Assembly: GCA_964642855.1 (NCBI GenBank)
Contig: CAZXSK010000044.1
Coordinates: 1 to 34,777 of the forward strand
Direction of reading: 5' to 3'
Origin: CAZXSK01 sp964642855
GTDB lineage: Bacteria; Planctomycetota; Phycisphaerae; SM23-33
DNA: 34,777 bases
Shown: piece after piece, positions 15,254 to 22,435 of the stretch
Position numbering within the stretch: the stretch's first letter is position 1
Layout of the letters: every line of letters starts with the position of its first letter
Translations under genes and position numbers: made by a program
The notes under the pieces: model-generated
Databases searched by the model: none
Told to the model about the DNA's origin: nothing
Seen by the model: only the letters and a program-made list of their open reading frames with translations

Positions 15254-16567
15254 ATGAAGAGCATCCGCAGGGAAATCCTGGTTCTCGCTCTGGCGGGGGG
15301 GCTGGCTGCCGTCGGCATCCTGCTGGCTGCAGAGAGCGTAAGCATCGCCGATAGCGCAGCCGACGAAGCAGCATCCGGCGACTGGCCCTGTTTCCTCGGG
15401 CCCGATCGCAATGCCACCGCGTCCGGCGAGGTCAAGCTCGCCCGCACCTGGCCGGACAAAGGACCGGAGGTGCTCTGGTCGTTCGATCTGAACCCCGGCT
15501 ACGGCGGGGCGGCTGTGAGGGACGGCGAGGTGTTCATCCTCGATCGCGAGCCGACCAAGCGCGATATTCTCTACAGCATCGACCTGAAGTCCGGCCAGAA
15601 GAACTGGAGCTACGCCTACGACGCCCCGGGCAGGCTGTCGCATCGCGGAATCCGCTCGACGCCCGCTGTCGACGCCAATCGCGTTTTCACCGTCGGGCCG
15701 TTCGGGCAGGTTCATTGCATCAGCCGCAAGACGCGCGAGCCAGTGTGGAGCATGCACTTGTTGAAGGACTTTGACGGCGAGTACCCGCGCTGGGGCGTGG
15801 CCCAGTCGCCCTTGCTCTACAAGGACTGGGTGATCCTCGCCCCCCAGGGCCCGAAGGTGGGACTGATTGCCTGCGAGCGGGCCAGTGGGAAAATCGTCTG
15901 GAAGAGCAAGCCGTTCGGCAAGATGTCCCATTCCTCGCCGGTCCTCGCCACCCTCGGCGGCGTGGAGCAGGTGCTGCAGGTCAGCAAGACCCGCGTAGCC
16001 GGCGTGGATGTCAAGACGGGCAAGCTGCTCTGGACGTTCAGCGACTTCTCTGCGCGCAACCCGATTCCCACACCGGTCGCGATCGGCGACGGACGCGTGC
16101 TGCTGGTCGGCGGGTACGGGCTGGGAACGGTGATGTTCCGCGTAAGCCGCGACGACGACGGCTCGTGGCAGGTCCGCAAGCTGTTCGTCCACGACAAGTG
16201 CAACAGCCAGATGGCCAACCCGATCCTCCACAAGGGGCACATCTACGCGCTGGGTAACGACAAGAAACACGAGCCCGGCCTGGTGTGCATGGATCTCGAC
16301 GGCAAGGTACTCTGGCAGACCGGCGACAATCCGAACTTCGGCTGGGGGAATCTGCTCCTGGCCGATGGCAAGCTGTATGTCATCGAAGGCGACAAGGGCA
16401 CGGTGCATCTGGTGGAACCTGACCCGAAGTCCTACCGCGAGCTGGCGCGGGCGAAGCTGCTGGAGCCCAGACGGGTCTGGGCGCCGCCCGCGATCTCCGG
16501 CGGCCTGCTGTTGCTGCGCGACCAGACGCAGCTCCGATGCGTCGATGTGCGGGCGAAGGCACGATAG
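15254..16567 (+). CDS. Exported PQQ-like beta-propeller protein
   Basis: A 437-aa protein with a signal peptide (residues about 1-25) and repeated PQQ-type blades, each with a pattern like 'L-Y-S-I-D-L-K-S-G-Q-K-N-W': 'SIDLKSGQKNWSY', 'CISRKTREPVWSM', 'ACERASGKIVWKS', 'GVDVKTGKLLWTF', 'CMDLDGKVLWQT'. The mature protein begins 'WPCFLGPDRNATASGE', a start typical of exported propellers in Planctomycetota and Verrucomicrobiota. Quinone-binding residues of true alcohol dehydrogenases are not evident, so it is probably a structural or binding propeller in the periplasm. GAGG precedes ATG 15254. It converges with the MBL-fold gene, 16 nt between stops. Confidence 0.85.
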   Translation: MKSIRREILVLALAGGLAAVGILLAAESVSIADSAADEAASGDWPCFLGPDRNATASGEVKLARTWPDKGPEVLWSFDLNPGYGGAAVRDGEVFILDREPTKRDILYSIDLKSGQKNWSYAYDAPGRLSHRGIRSTPAVDANRVFTVGPFGQVHCISRKTREPVWSMHLLKDFDGEYPRWGVAQSPLLYKDWVILAPQGPKVGLIACERASGKIVWKSKPFGKMSHSSPVLATLGGVEQVLQVSKTRVAGVDVKTGKLLWTFSDFSARNPIPTPVAIGDGRVLLVGGYGLGTVMFRVSRDDDGSWQVRKLFVHDKCNSQMANPILHKGHIYALGNDKKHEPGLVCMDLDGKVLWQTGDNPNFGWGNLLLADGKLYVIEGDKGTVHLVEPDPKSYRELARAKLLEPRRVWAPPAISGGLLLLRDQTQLRCVDVRAKAR

Positions 16568-16583
16568 CCAGGCCGGCGGAGGG

Positions 16584-17219
16584 TCAATCTTCGATCCGGA
16601 CCGATTCTCCCGGCTGAAGCACGTGGACCTCGCATGGGGCGAGCTTGGCGAAGTTTTCAGCGTCGGATTCGCCGCCGACGATGTCTCCCCAGTGGTAGGG
16701 AATTGCCACCCGGGGTGAGAATGCCTTGCACGCCTCGGCGGCTTCCTCGGCCGAGAGGGTGTAGGTCCCGCCGACGGGCATCAGGGCGACGCCGATTCCG
16801 GACAGGTCATTCATCTCGGGTATCCGGTCGGTATCGCCGGCGTAATAAATCCTTTCCCCGTCTATGGTAATAACTGCCCCAAGCCAGTTCTGGCCCTTGG
16901 GATGGAACTTCTTGCCCACGTTGTAGGCAGCGACGGCTTCGACGGTTACGTCGTGAATCGTCCATCCGTCTCCCGGCGTGATGGCATTGGAGGCCCCGAG
17001 TCTGGCGATGGTATCAGCCGGGGCGACCAGCGTGGTGTCCTCCTTGGAGACCTTCTGGACATCCTCCGGGCTGCAGTGGTCGTAGTGGCTGTGGGAGACG
17101 AACACCACGTCGGCGTCTCCCGGGGCTTGCTGGAGCTTCCACGGGTCTACGTAAACTATGCTTTCCTGGCCTTGGATGCGGAAACTGGCGTGTCCCAGCC
17201 AGGTTATCTCGATCGCCAT
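16584..17219 (-). CDS. MBL-fold metal-dependent hydrolase (UPF0173/UlaG-like)
   Basis: A 211-aa metallo-beta-lactamase-fold protein. 'WLGHASFRI' at the N-terminus and H-x-H-x-D-H at 43-48 ('HSHYDH') give the first metal site; 'AGDTD' (about 127-131) and the late 'IPYHWGD' complete the set. Length and motif order match the UPF0173 group of small soluble hydrolases related to UlaG. No signal peptide. AGGTGA precedes the ATG. It is divergent from the Fe-S regulator gene and shares its 183-nt upstream region. The substrate is unknown. Confidence 0.88.
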   Translation of the reverse strand: MAIEITWLGHASFRIQGQESIVYVDPWKLQQAPGDADVVFVSHSHYDHCSPEDVQKVSKEDTTLVAPADTIARLGASNAITPGDGWTIHDVTVEAVAAYNVGKKFHPKGQNWLGAVITIDGERIYYAGDTDRIPEMNDLSGIGVALMPVGGTYTLSAEEAAEACKAFSPRVAIPYHWGDIVGGESDAENFAKLAPCEVHVLQPGESVRIED

Positions 17220-17256
17220 GCTTTCACCTGCCTTCCCTTTCTTTCGAAGTAAGTGT

Positions 17257-17265
17257 ATTGTAGCA
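17257..17265 (-). promoter_or_regulatory. Extended -10 promoter for the MBL-fold gene
   Basis: On the minus strand the sequence reads TGC-TACAAT, an extended -10 (TGn before the hexamer), 38 nt before the gene start. No clear -35. Confidence 0.4.
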
Positions 17266-17332
17266 TCCCACTTGTCGTGTTACCGGTTCCGGTTTTTGGC
17301 CGGGACGGTAACGTTAAGTTTGCCGACGGGCC

Positions 17333-17361
17333 TTGATCCGGCATGAAAAAAGTGCTATATC
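17333..17361 (+). promoter_or_regulatory. Promoter of the Rrf2-iscS-iscU operon
   Basis: TTGATC (17333-17338) and TATATC (17356-17361) lie 17 bp apart, and the -10 is preceded by TGC, an extended -10. The predicted start falls at about 17368, where the inverted repeat begins. Confidence 0.6.
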
Positions 17362-17367
17362 AGGGAG

Positions 17368-17388
17368 TGTGTTGGGGGCACCAACACA
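17368..17388 (+). promoter_or_regulatory. Inverted repeat at the transcription start, candidate Rrf2 operator
   Basis: TGTGTTGG (17368-17375), spacer GGGCA, CCAACACA (17381-17388): a perfect 8-bp inverted repeat. It lies between the -10 and the ribosome-binding site (GGAGG at about 17393) of the regulator gene. Rrf2 proteins bind such dyads, so autoregulation is a reasonable inference; as RNA it would also form a hairpin. Confidence 0.5.
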
Positions 17389-17402
17389 AGCCGGAGGCAG
17401 AT

Positions 17403-17852
17403 ATGCTGTGTATCACGAAGAAGACCGGTTACGGTCTGGTTGCCCTCACGCGCCTGGCGAAGCTGGATGACGGCGACAAGCTCAGCGCCCGACAAATCGC
17501 CGAGCAGTACGACGTGCCCGTTTCCCTCCTGATGAACGTTCTGAAGGAACTCTCATCAGCGGGGGTCGTGGAATCCACGAGGGGTGCCAAGGGAGGCTAC
17601 CGGCTGGCGCGTAGCCCCGAAGAGATCAGTCTTCGAGACCTGATCGTGACATTGGAAGGTCCGATCCGCCTGGCCGAGTGCATCAAGGGGCAGACACACA
17701 GCGACGAAGCGTGTCGGATCATGGACAACTGCCCCATCGCCGACCCGGTTCACAAGGTCAACCGTAGGATCAGCGACTTCCTGAAAGACGTCACGCTTTC
17801 GGAGATCGTCAGACCATCCGGGGGTGGGATTGCCCCCTCGGCTGAGGTATAG
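17403..17852 (+). CDS. Rrf2 family regulator, IscR-like
   Basis: A 149-aa Rrf2 transcription factor. The N-terminal winged helix includes 'SARQIAEQYDVPVSLLMNVLKELSSAG' and the wing 'STRGAKGGYRLAR' (59-70). Three Cys (C93, C104, C110) sit in the cluster-binding loop; IscR has C-x5-C-x5-C plus His, here it is C-x10-C-x5-C, so a [2Fe-2S] cluster is likely but its loop is longer. There is another Cys at position 3. ATG 17403 has GGAGG five nt upstream and gives the usual family start. The stop is one nt before the iscS ATG, so the two are translationally coupled. It probably senses Fe-S status and represses its own operon. A direct IscR orthologue is not certain, so no symbol is given. Confidence 0.9.
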   Translation: MLCITKKTGYGLVALTRLAKLDDGDKLSARQIAEQYDVPVSLLMNVLKELSSAGVVESTRGAKGGYRLARSPEEISLRDLIVTLEGPIRLAECIKGQTHSDEACRIMDNCPIADPVHKVNRRISDFLKDVTLSEIVRPSGGGIAPSAEV

Positions 17853-17853
17853 G

Positions 17854-19095
17854 ATGGACCTGAAAATACCCGTTTACCTTGACTACAACGCGACCACGCC
17901 TGTCGACCCGCGCGTCGTCGAGGCGATGACCCCGTACTTCTCCGAGGTGTTCGGCAATGCCGCCAGCGAAACTCACGCGTTCGGCTGGCATGCGTCCGAG
18001 GCTGTCGAGGAAGGGCGACTTCGCGTTGCGGAGCTCATTGGCGCAGCAGCCGGGGAAATCGTCTTCACCTCCGGGGCGACCGAGAGCGACAATCTCGCGA
18101 TCAAGGGCGTCGCGGAAATCTCCGAGGGTGCGGGCAGGCACATCGTCACTTCCCAAGCTGAACACAAAGCCGTTGTCGATCCTTGCAGGTATCTCGAATC
18201 GCGGGGGTGGGATGTCACCTGGCTGTCGCCCGACGAGCAGGGGGTCGTCACCCCCGAGCAGGTCGCCGAAGCTCTCCGGGACGATACGGTGCTGGTTTCG
18301 ATCATGGCTGCGAATAACGAAACCGGCGTGCTGGCCGATATCGAAGGCATTGGCAGGACGTGCAAGCAGCACGGGGTTCTCTTCCACACCGACGCCACGC
18401 AAGCAGCGGGAAAGATCCCCCTCGACGTTCGACAGGCGGGGATCGACCTGCTGAGTATCTCCGCCCACAAGCTCTACGGGCCGAAAGGCATCGGTGCGCT
18501 GTACGTTCGCAGCAAGGAACCTCGCGTTCGCCTGGCGATCCAGATGCACGGCGGTGGCCACGAGAAGGGAAGGCGGTCTGGAACGCTCAACGTACCCGGC
18601 ATCGTGGGATTCGGCGAGGCCTGTCGCATCGCACAGCAGGGCCTCGGCGACGAACCACACCGGATGGAACAGCTTCGAGACCGGCTGGAGGAGGGCATTT
18701 TCTCCCAGCTTCCCGCGGTCGCCAGGAACGGTCACCCCGAGTTCCGCCTGCCGAACACCGCAAACCTGTCGTTCGGGTTCATCGACGGTGAAGCACTGAT
18801 CACGAAGATGCGCGACGTGGCGGTTTCGACCGGCTCGGCATGCACCAGCGCCGACCACGCCGGCAGCCATGTGCTCCAGGCCATGGGCGTCTCCGACGTG
18901 CTGTCGCATGGATCGATTCGTTTCTCCCTGGGACGGATGACGACCGAAGAGCAAATCGATTTTGCGATCGAGAAGGTGATTGTGGCTGTTCGTCAGCTTC
19001 GCGAGTTGAGTCCGTTCTATGATGAACAGGCAGCCAAGGCCGGTGCCATGGAGCCCGGTCAGTGTTGTGGCGGCAAGGGCTGCTGCGGCAGGTAG
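17854..19095 (+). CDS. iscS: Cysteine desulfurase (IscS/NifS type)
   Basis: A 413-aa PLP enzyme that takes sulfur from cysteine and hands it to a scaffold for Fe-S clusters. Seen here: 'VYLDYNATTPVDPRV', H104 in 'QAEHKAV' stacking on PLP, 'ANNETG' (153-158), the PLP lysine K206 in 'SAHKLYGPKG', and the active-site Cys C330 in 'STGSACTSADH'. The loop around C330 is of the class I (IscS/NifS) type. The C-terminus has a Cys-rich tail, C404-C405 and C410-C411 in 'CCGGKGCCGR', not part of the classical enzyme. ATG 17854 follows GAGG and begins one nt after the regulator stop. iscU follows 56 nt later. Confidence 0.95.
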   Translation: MDLKIPVYLDYNATTPVDPRVVEAMTPYFSEVFGNAASETHAFGWHASEAVEEGRLRVAELIGAAAGEIVFTSGATESDNLAIKGVAEISEGAGRHIVTSQAEHKAVVDPCRYLESRGWDVTWLSPDEQGVVTPEQVAEALRDDTVLVSIMAANNETGVLADIEGIGRTCKQHGVLFHTDATQAAGKIPLDVRQAGIDLLSISAHKLYGPKGIGALYVRSKEPRVRLAIQMHGGGHEKGRRSGTLNVPGIVGFGEACRIAQQGLGDEPHRMEQLRDRLEEGIFSQLPAVARNGHPEFRLPNTANLSFGFIDGEALITKMRDVAVSTGSACTSADHAGSHVLQAMGVSDVLSHGSIRFSLGRMTTEEQIDFAIEKVIVAVRQLRELSPFYDEQAAKAGAMEPGQCCGGKGCCGR

Positions 19096-19151
19096 TTGTT
19101 TTCCGTCTCCCCATGGCCGGTGTCCGGAAGAAGCCGGCGACAGGACGACCC

Positions 19152-19541
19152 ATGCAGTTCAGCGACAAAATGATGGAGCACTTCGAGAACCCGCGCAACG
19201 TGGGCTCGATGGATGAACAGGACGCCACCGTGGGCACGGCGACCATTACTGCCGGTGTCTGCGGGGACGTCACCAAACTGCACTTGAAGATTGAGGACGG
19301 CGTGATCGTGGACGTCAAGTTCAAGACGTTTGGTTGCGCTGCGGCAATCGCGTCGGGCTCGCTCGCGACCGAATGGCTGAAGGGCAAGACGGTCGACGAA
19401 GCCCGGCAGATCCGCAACGCTCACATCGCCCAGCAGTTGGAGCTTCCCCCTTCGAAGGTCCACTGCTCGGTGCTCACCGAAGATGCAGTCAAGGCGGCCT
19501 TGGAGGATTACGCCGACAAGAACGGCGGCTTACAGGCTTGA
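19152..19541 (+). CDS. iscU: Fe-S cluster assembly scaffold protein IscU
   Basis: A 129-aa scaffold on which [2Fe-2S] and [4Fe-4S] clusters are assembled. The three ligand cysteines and the Asp of IscU are present: C37 and D39 in 'GVCGDV', C62 in 'FGCAAAIASGS', C105 in 'KVHCSVL', preceded by H104. The substrate-release motif corresponding to LPPVK of E. coli is 'LPPSK' (98-102). ATG 19152 gives the normal N-terminus 'MQFSDKMMEHFENPRNVG'. The 'FENPRNVG' segment is typical. No hscA, hscB or ferredoxin follows, so the operon is a minimal regulator-iscS-iscU set. Most likely co-transcribed with iscS. Confidence 0.95.
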   Translation: MQFSDKMMEHFENPRNVGSMDEQDATVGTATITAGVCGDVTKLHLKIEDGVIVDVKFKTFGCAAAIASGSLATEWLKGKTVDEARQIRNAHIAQQLELPPSKVHCSVLTEDAVKAALEDYADKNGGLQA

Positions 19542-19624
19542 CGCAGCAGTCCTCCTTTTTTGTGGCTGGCTGGGTTCCTCCAGGCGGGGAATCGTCGCAA
19601 ACCGACCCCAACAGCGACGGGATC

Positions 19625-19633
19625 TGTTACAAT
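19625..19633 (+). promoter_or_regulatory. Extended -10 promoter before the TPR gene
   Basis: TGT-TACAAT is an extended -10 element in the 218-nt space after iscU, about 127 nt before the next gene. No -35 is recognised. Nothing else was found in this interval. Confidence 0.4.
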
Positions 19634-19759
19634 AGGGGGCAGATGGCACCCCCGGCAGGTGTCGCACGGCTACGGACTGGAGCAGCCGGGCTATCGGTCC
19701 GGCCAGCCGATCCCACTTCGGTCCCGCGTAACTGCATCCACAGCAAGAGGACAGCAGCG

Positions 19760-22432
19760 ATGAAGCGTTCTACTTTTCCGGTTGTCTTTATGGTTTTGCT
19801 GACCGGGCTGGTGGCGGACCTTCCCTCCGCCCGAGCCGACGAAACCCTCCACCAGACGTCCGAGAAACTCTACGAGACGGCGATGAGCCGCTACAAGGCC
19901 AAGGCCTGGAAAGAGGCCCAGACACTCCTGGAAGACTACCTCAAGCGGTTCGGATCTTCCGAGAAGGTGCCGTACGCGTATCTCCAGCTTGCCGGTTGCC
20001 ATCTGAGACGCGGAAATCACGACGCAGCCTTCGAGACGCTCGACGAGGTCATCAAGCGTTACTACGGCTCCCGGGCGTGGCTGTATGCCTACTCGGTGAA
20101 GCTCCAGTATCACCGCGAGATCAAGAAAGACCCCAACGCCTATCTCGACACCCTCGAGGAAATGATCAAGCGCTGTCGCATCGTACCCCTGGACATGCCC
20201 ACCGATCATCCCACCGAGAGGTATCTCAATTCCTACAAGTGGAACTCCCAGGCGGAGCTGACTGGAACTTGGGACTGGGACGTCCGCGAGGTCGATGATC
20301 TCGACTGGGTGGGTGACCTGCTTTGGGCGTCGGGCACCGCCGCCCGGGCAGAGCGGCTGGAGGGCCTCCTGGCCAAGACCTTCGAAGCCCGTGAGGGCGA
20401 GTTGACCACCAACTGGCAGTGGCTTCACGTGCAGTTGCTTGCGCGGCAGGGCAAGCAGGCCGAGGCTGACAAACAGTTCCAGGCCTACCTGAACTTCTGG
20501 AACGACGATCCGCGCACGGCAGGGCTGTGGACGCACAAGCTTCGCCACGAACAGTGGAAGTGGGATCGAGATCAGGACCTCGCCAAGGCCCGGGCGAAGG
20601 AGAACAAGAAGGACTACCACAGACCGACCGAGGAACCGCCCCAGGTCGCGGCGATCTGGAAGAAGATCCTCGACAAGTGGTTGGGGGCGGGCTTCATCCG
20701 CGAGCGATACTACCGGCGGATCAGGCACATGGGCGACCGGGGTGACTTCGACGGATTCGTTCGCCACGCCCGGGTGTATTTCGATACGTACCCCGACAGC
20801 GACCAGCGCAACCAGATGCGCGACAAGTGGGTGAAGATGGCCGTGTCGAGGGCGAAGGATGACCCCAACGTGATTGTCCCCACGCTGAAAATGCTCGACC
20901 AGGTCGCCCAGAAGGGCTACGTCGAGGACGCCATCGAGCAGGCCGAGCGCAGGATCGACCTGTACCTTGCGGCTGGACGCGCAGAGGACGCCCTGAAACT
21001 GGCCGAGCAGTTCGTGTCCGAGTACTGGTCGAAGGATACGTGGTATCGCATCAACCAGTGGGCGAAGAACCACGACGAGCTCAAGAAGCTCATCCCCGAG
21101 TCCAGGGAGAAGTACAACGTGCCCGCGCGGTCCGACGATTCGCCGGTCGCCAAGCAGCTGGAGGAGCTCAAGAAGCGTCTGGACGCCGACCAGACCCGCC
21201 ATGCCGACGAGATCGTCACCGAGCTGCTGGCCAAACACCCGAAGGACGATCACACGATCGCGGCGCTCCACGTGCTGATCGAGTACTACTATCGGCAGGT
21301 GATCCCTGAATCGCGCGAGAAGTGGATCGATCGGATGGTCGCGATGTACCCGACCCATCCGCGTTGCCAGATGGCGCTGGAGAAGCGCATTTCCGCCAAG
21401 CGGGGCGAGCAGAAGCCCGCAGACGCCGCCAAGGCGATGGACCTGTTGGGGAGTCGCTTCCCCGGTGCGAAGGACGGCAACTGGTATGGCGGGCGGATCA
21501 GTCTCTGCAAGACGCTCAAGGAATGGGATCTGCGGAAGAAGCTCACGCTCGAGCGCGACGGCCCCCGTGCCAAGGCCGGCGACATGAAGGCCATGGAGAA
21601 TATCTCGTGGATCGAGGTCGACCGCGACGCCCAGGACGGCCGGAAGCAACTTGGCGACTGGTACCGCCAGAAGGCTAAGGAGTTCAAGGGCACGCGCACC
21701 GAACTGCGTTGTCTGCGAGAGGCCTACAAAGCCTACGTGCACAACTACCACATTGACGAAACGTACTTCGCCGAGGCAGAGGAAACGCTCAAGGCGATTC
21801 GGGACCTCAAGTACGATCCCGCGCTTCGATGGCGGCTGGAGTTCGCGCTTGTGGACTTCTACAGCAAGCACGAGAAGGCCGACCAGGCCGTCACTGAGCT
21901 CGAGAAGCTCATCGCCGACCGTAAGCTGGTCGACCTGTCGGTCCGGATGAGTTTCCGCGAGTTGGGCGAAGCGCTGGGCAAGGCCAAGAAGTACCGGGTG
22001 GGCACGCAGTTGGCGGGAAAGCTGGAGAAGGTCTGCTCCACGCCGCGCGATGGGCGTGCGATCGACCTGATGATTGGTGAAATGCACTATCACGGCGGGA
22101 ACCCGGCCGAGGCCGCCCGGCGGTTCCTGGGTATCATCTACAGTAGCGACTGGCCGGTGCTGATGCTCCGGTACCTCGAGCGGGCCCAGCGGTCGCTCTA
22201 CAAGGTGGGCGGCAACAGCTATGCCACGGAGATGCGCAAGCTCATCGCGAAGCTCTCCCGCTGCCAGGACGTGGTTCCGCGTTTGCTGGCCGACATCGGT
22301 GAGTTCTACCTGAAGCGCAAGAATTCAGCTGTGCTCGGAATCCGCACGCAACTGGTCCGAAGCTACGCCGCCAGCGGCGCCCGCGACTGGCTGGACCGCG
22401 AAATCGCCAAGTACAAGAGACGGAATCGATAG
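19760..22432 (+). CDS. Exported TPR-type repeat protein, 890 aa
   Basis: An 890-aa protein with a signal peptide (about 1-27, ending 'SARADE') and helical repeats of TPR type throughout. The clearest units are near the start: 'YETAMSRYKAKAWKEAQTLLEDYLKRFG' and 'PYAYLQLAGCHLRRGNHDAAFETLDEVIKRY'; others occur at about 490-530 and 660-840. There is no enzymatic motif that I recognise. ATG 19760 has AGAGGAC eight nt upstream. The stop is three nt before the next start, so it forms an operon with the toroid/DUF4159 gene. It is probably a periplasmic or envelope scaffold that holds other proteins. Confidence 0.8.
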   Translation: MKRSTFPVVFMVLLTGLVADLPSARADETLHQTSEKLYETAMSRYKAKAWKEAQTLLEDYLKRFGSSEKVPYAYLQLAGCHLRRGNHDAAFETLDEVIKRYYGSRAWLYAYSVKLQYHREIKKDPNAYLDTLEEMIKRCRIVPLDMPTDHPTERYLNSYKWNSQAELTGTWDWDVREVDDLDWVGDLLWASGTAARAERLEGLLAKTFEAREGELTTNWQWLHVQLLARQGKQAEADKQFQAYLNFWNDDPRTAGLWTHKLRHEQWKWDRDQDLAKARAKENKKDYHRPTEEPPQVAAIWKKILDKWLGAGFIRERYYRRIRHMGDRGDFDGFVRHARVYFDTYPDSDQRNQMRDKWVKMAVSRAKDDPNVIVPTLKMLDQVAQKGYVEDAIEQAERRIDLYLAAGRAEDALKLAEQFVSEYWSKDTWYRINQWAKNHDELKKLIPESREKYNVPARSDDSPVAKQLEELKKRLDADQTRHADEIVTELLAKHPKDDHTIAALHVLIEYYYRQVIPESREKWIDRMVAMYPTHPRCQMALEKRISAKRGEQKPADAAKAMDLLGSRFPGAKDGNWYGGRISLCKTLKEWDLRKKLTLERDGPRAKAGDMKAMENISWIEVDRDAQDGRKQLGDWYRQKAKEFKGTRTELRCLREAYKAYVHNYHIDETYFAEAEETLKAIRDLKYDPALRWRLEFALVDFYSKHEKADQAVTELEKLIADRKLVDLSVRMSFRELGEALGKAKKYRVGTQLAGKLEKVCSTPRDGRAIDLMIGEMHYHGGNPAEAARRFLGIIYSSDWPVLMLRYLERAQRSLYKVGGNSYATEMRKLIAKLSRCQDVVPRLLADIGEFYLKRKNSAVLGIRTQLVRSYAASGARDWLDREIAKYKRRNR

Positions 22433-22435
22433 CTC

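Noticed and set aside
11530..15459. A 1309-codon open frame on the minus strand
   Set aside because: It lies antisense to the GH52-like gene, the terminator, the alpha/beta hydrolase and the start of the PQQ gene. It has no domain motif and is an effect of GC-rich codon use.
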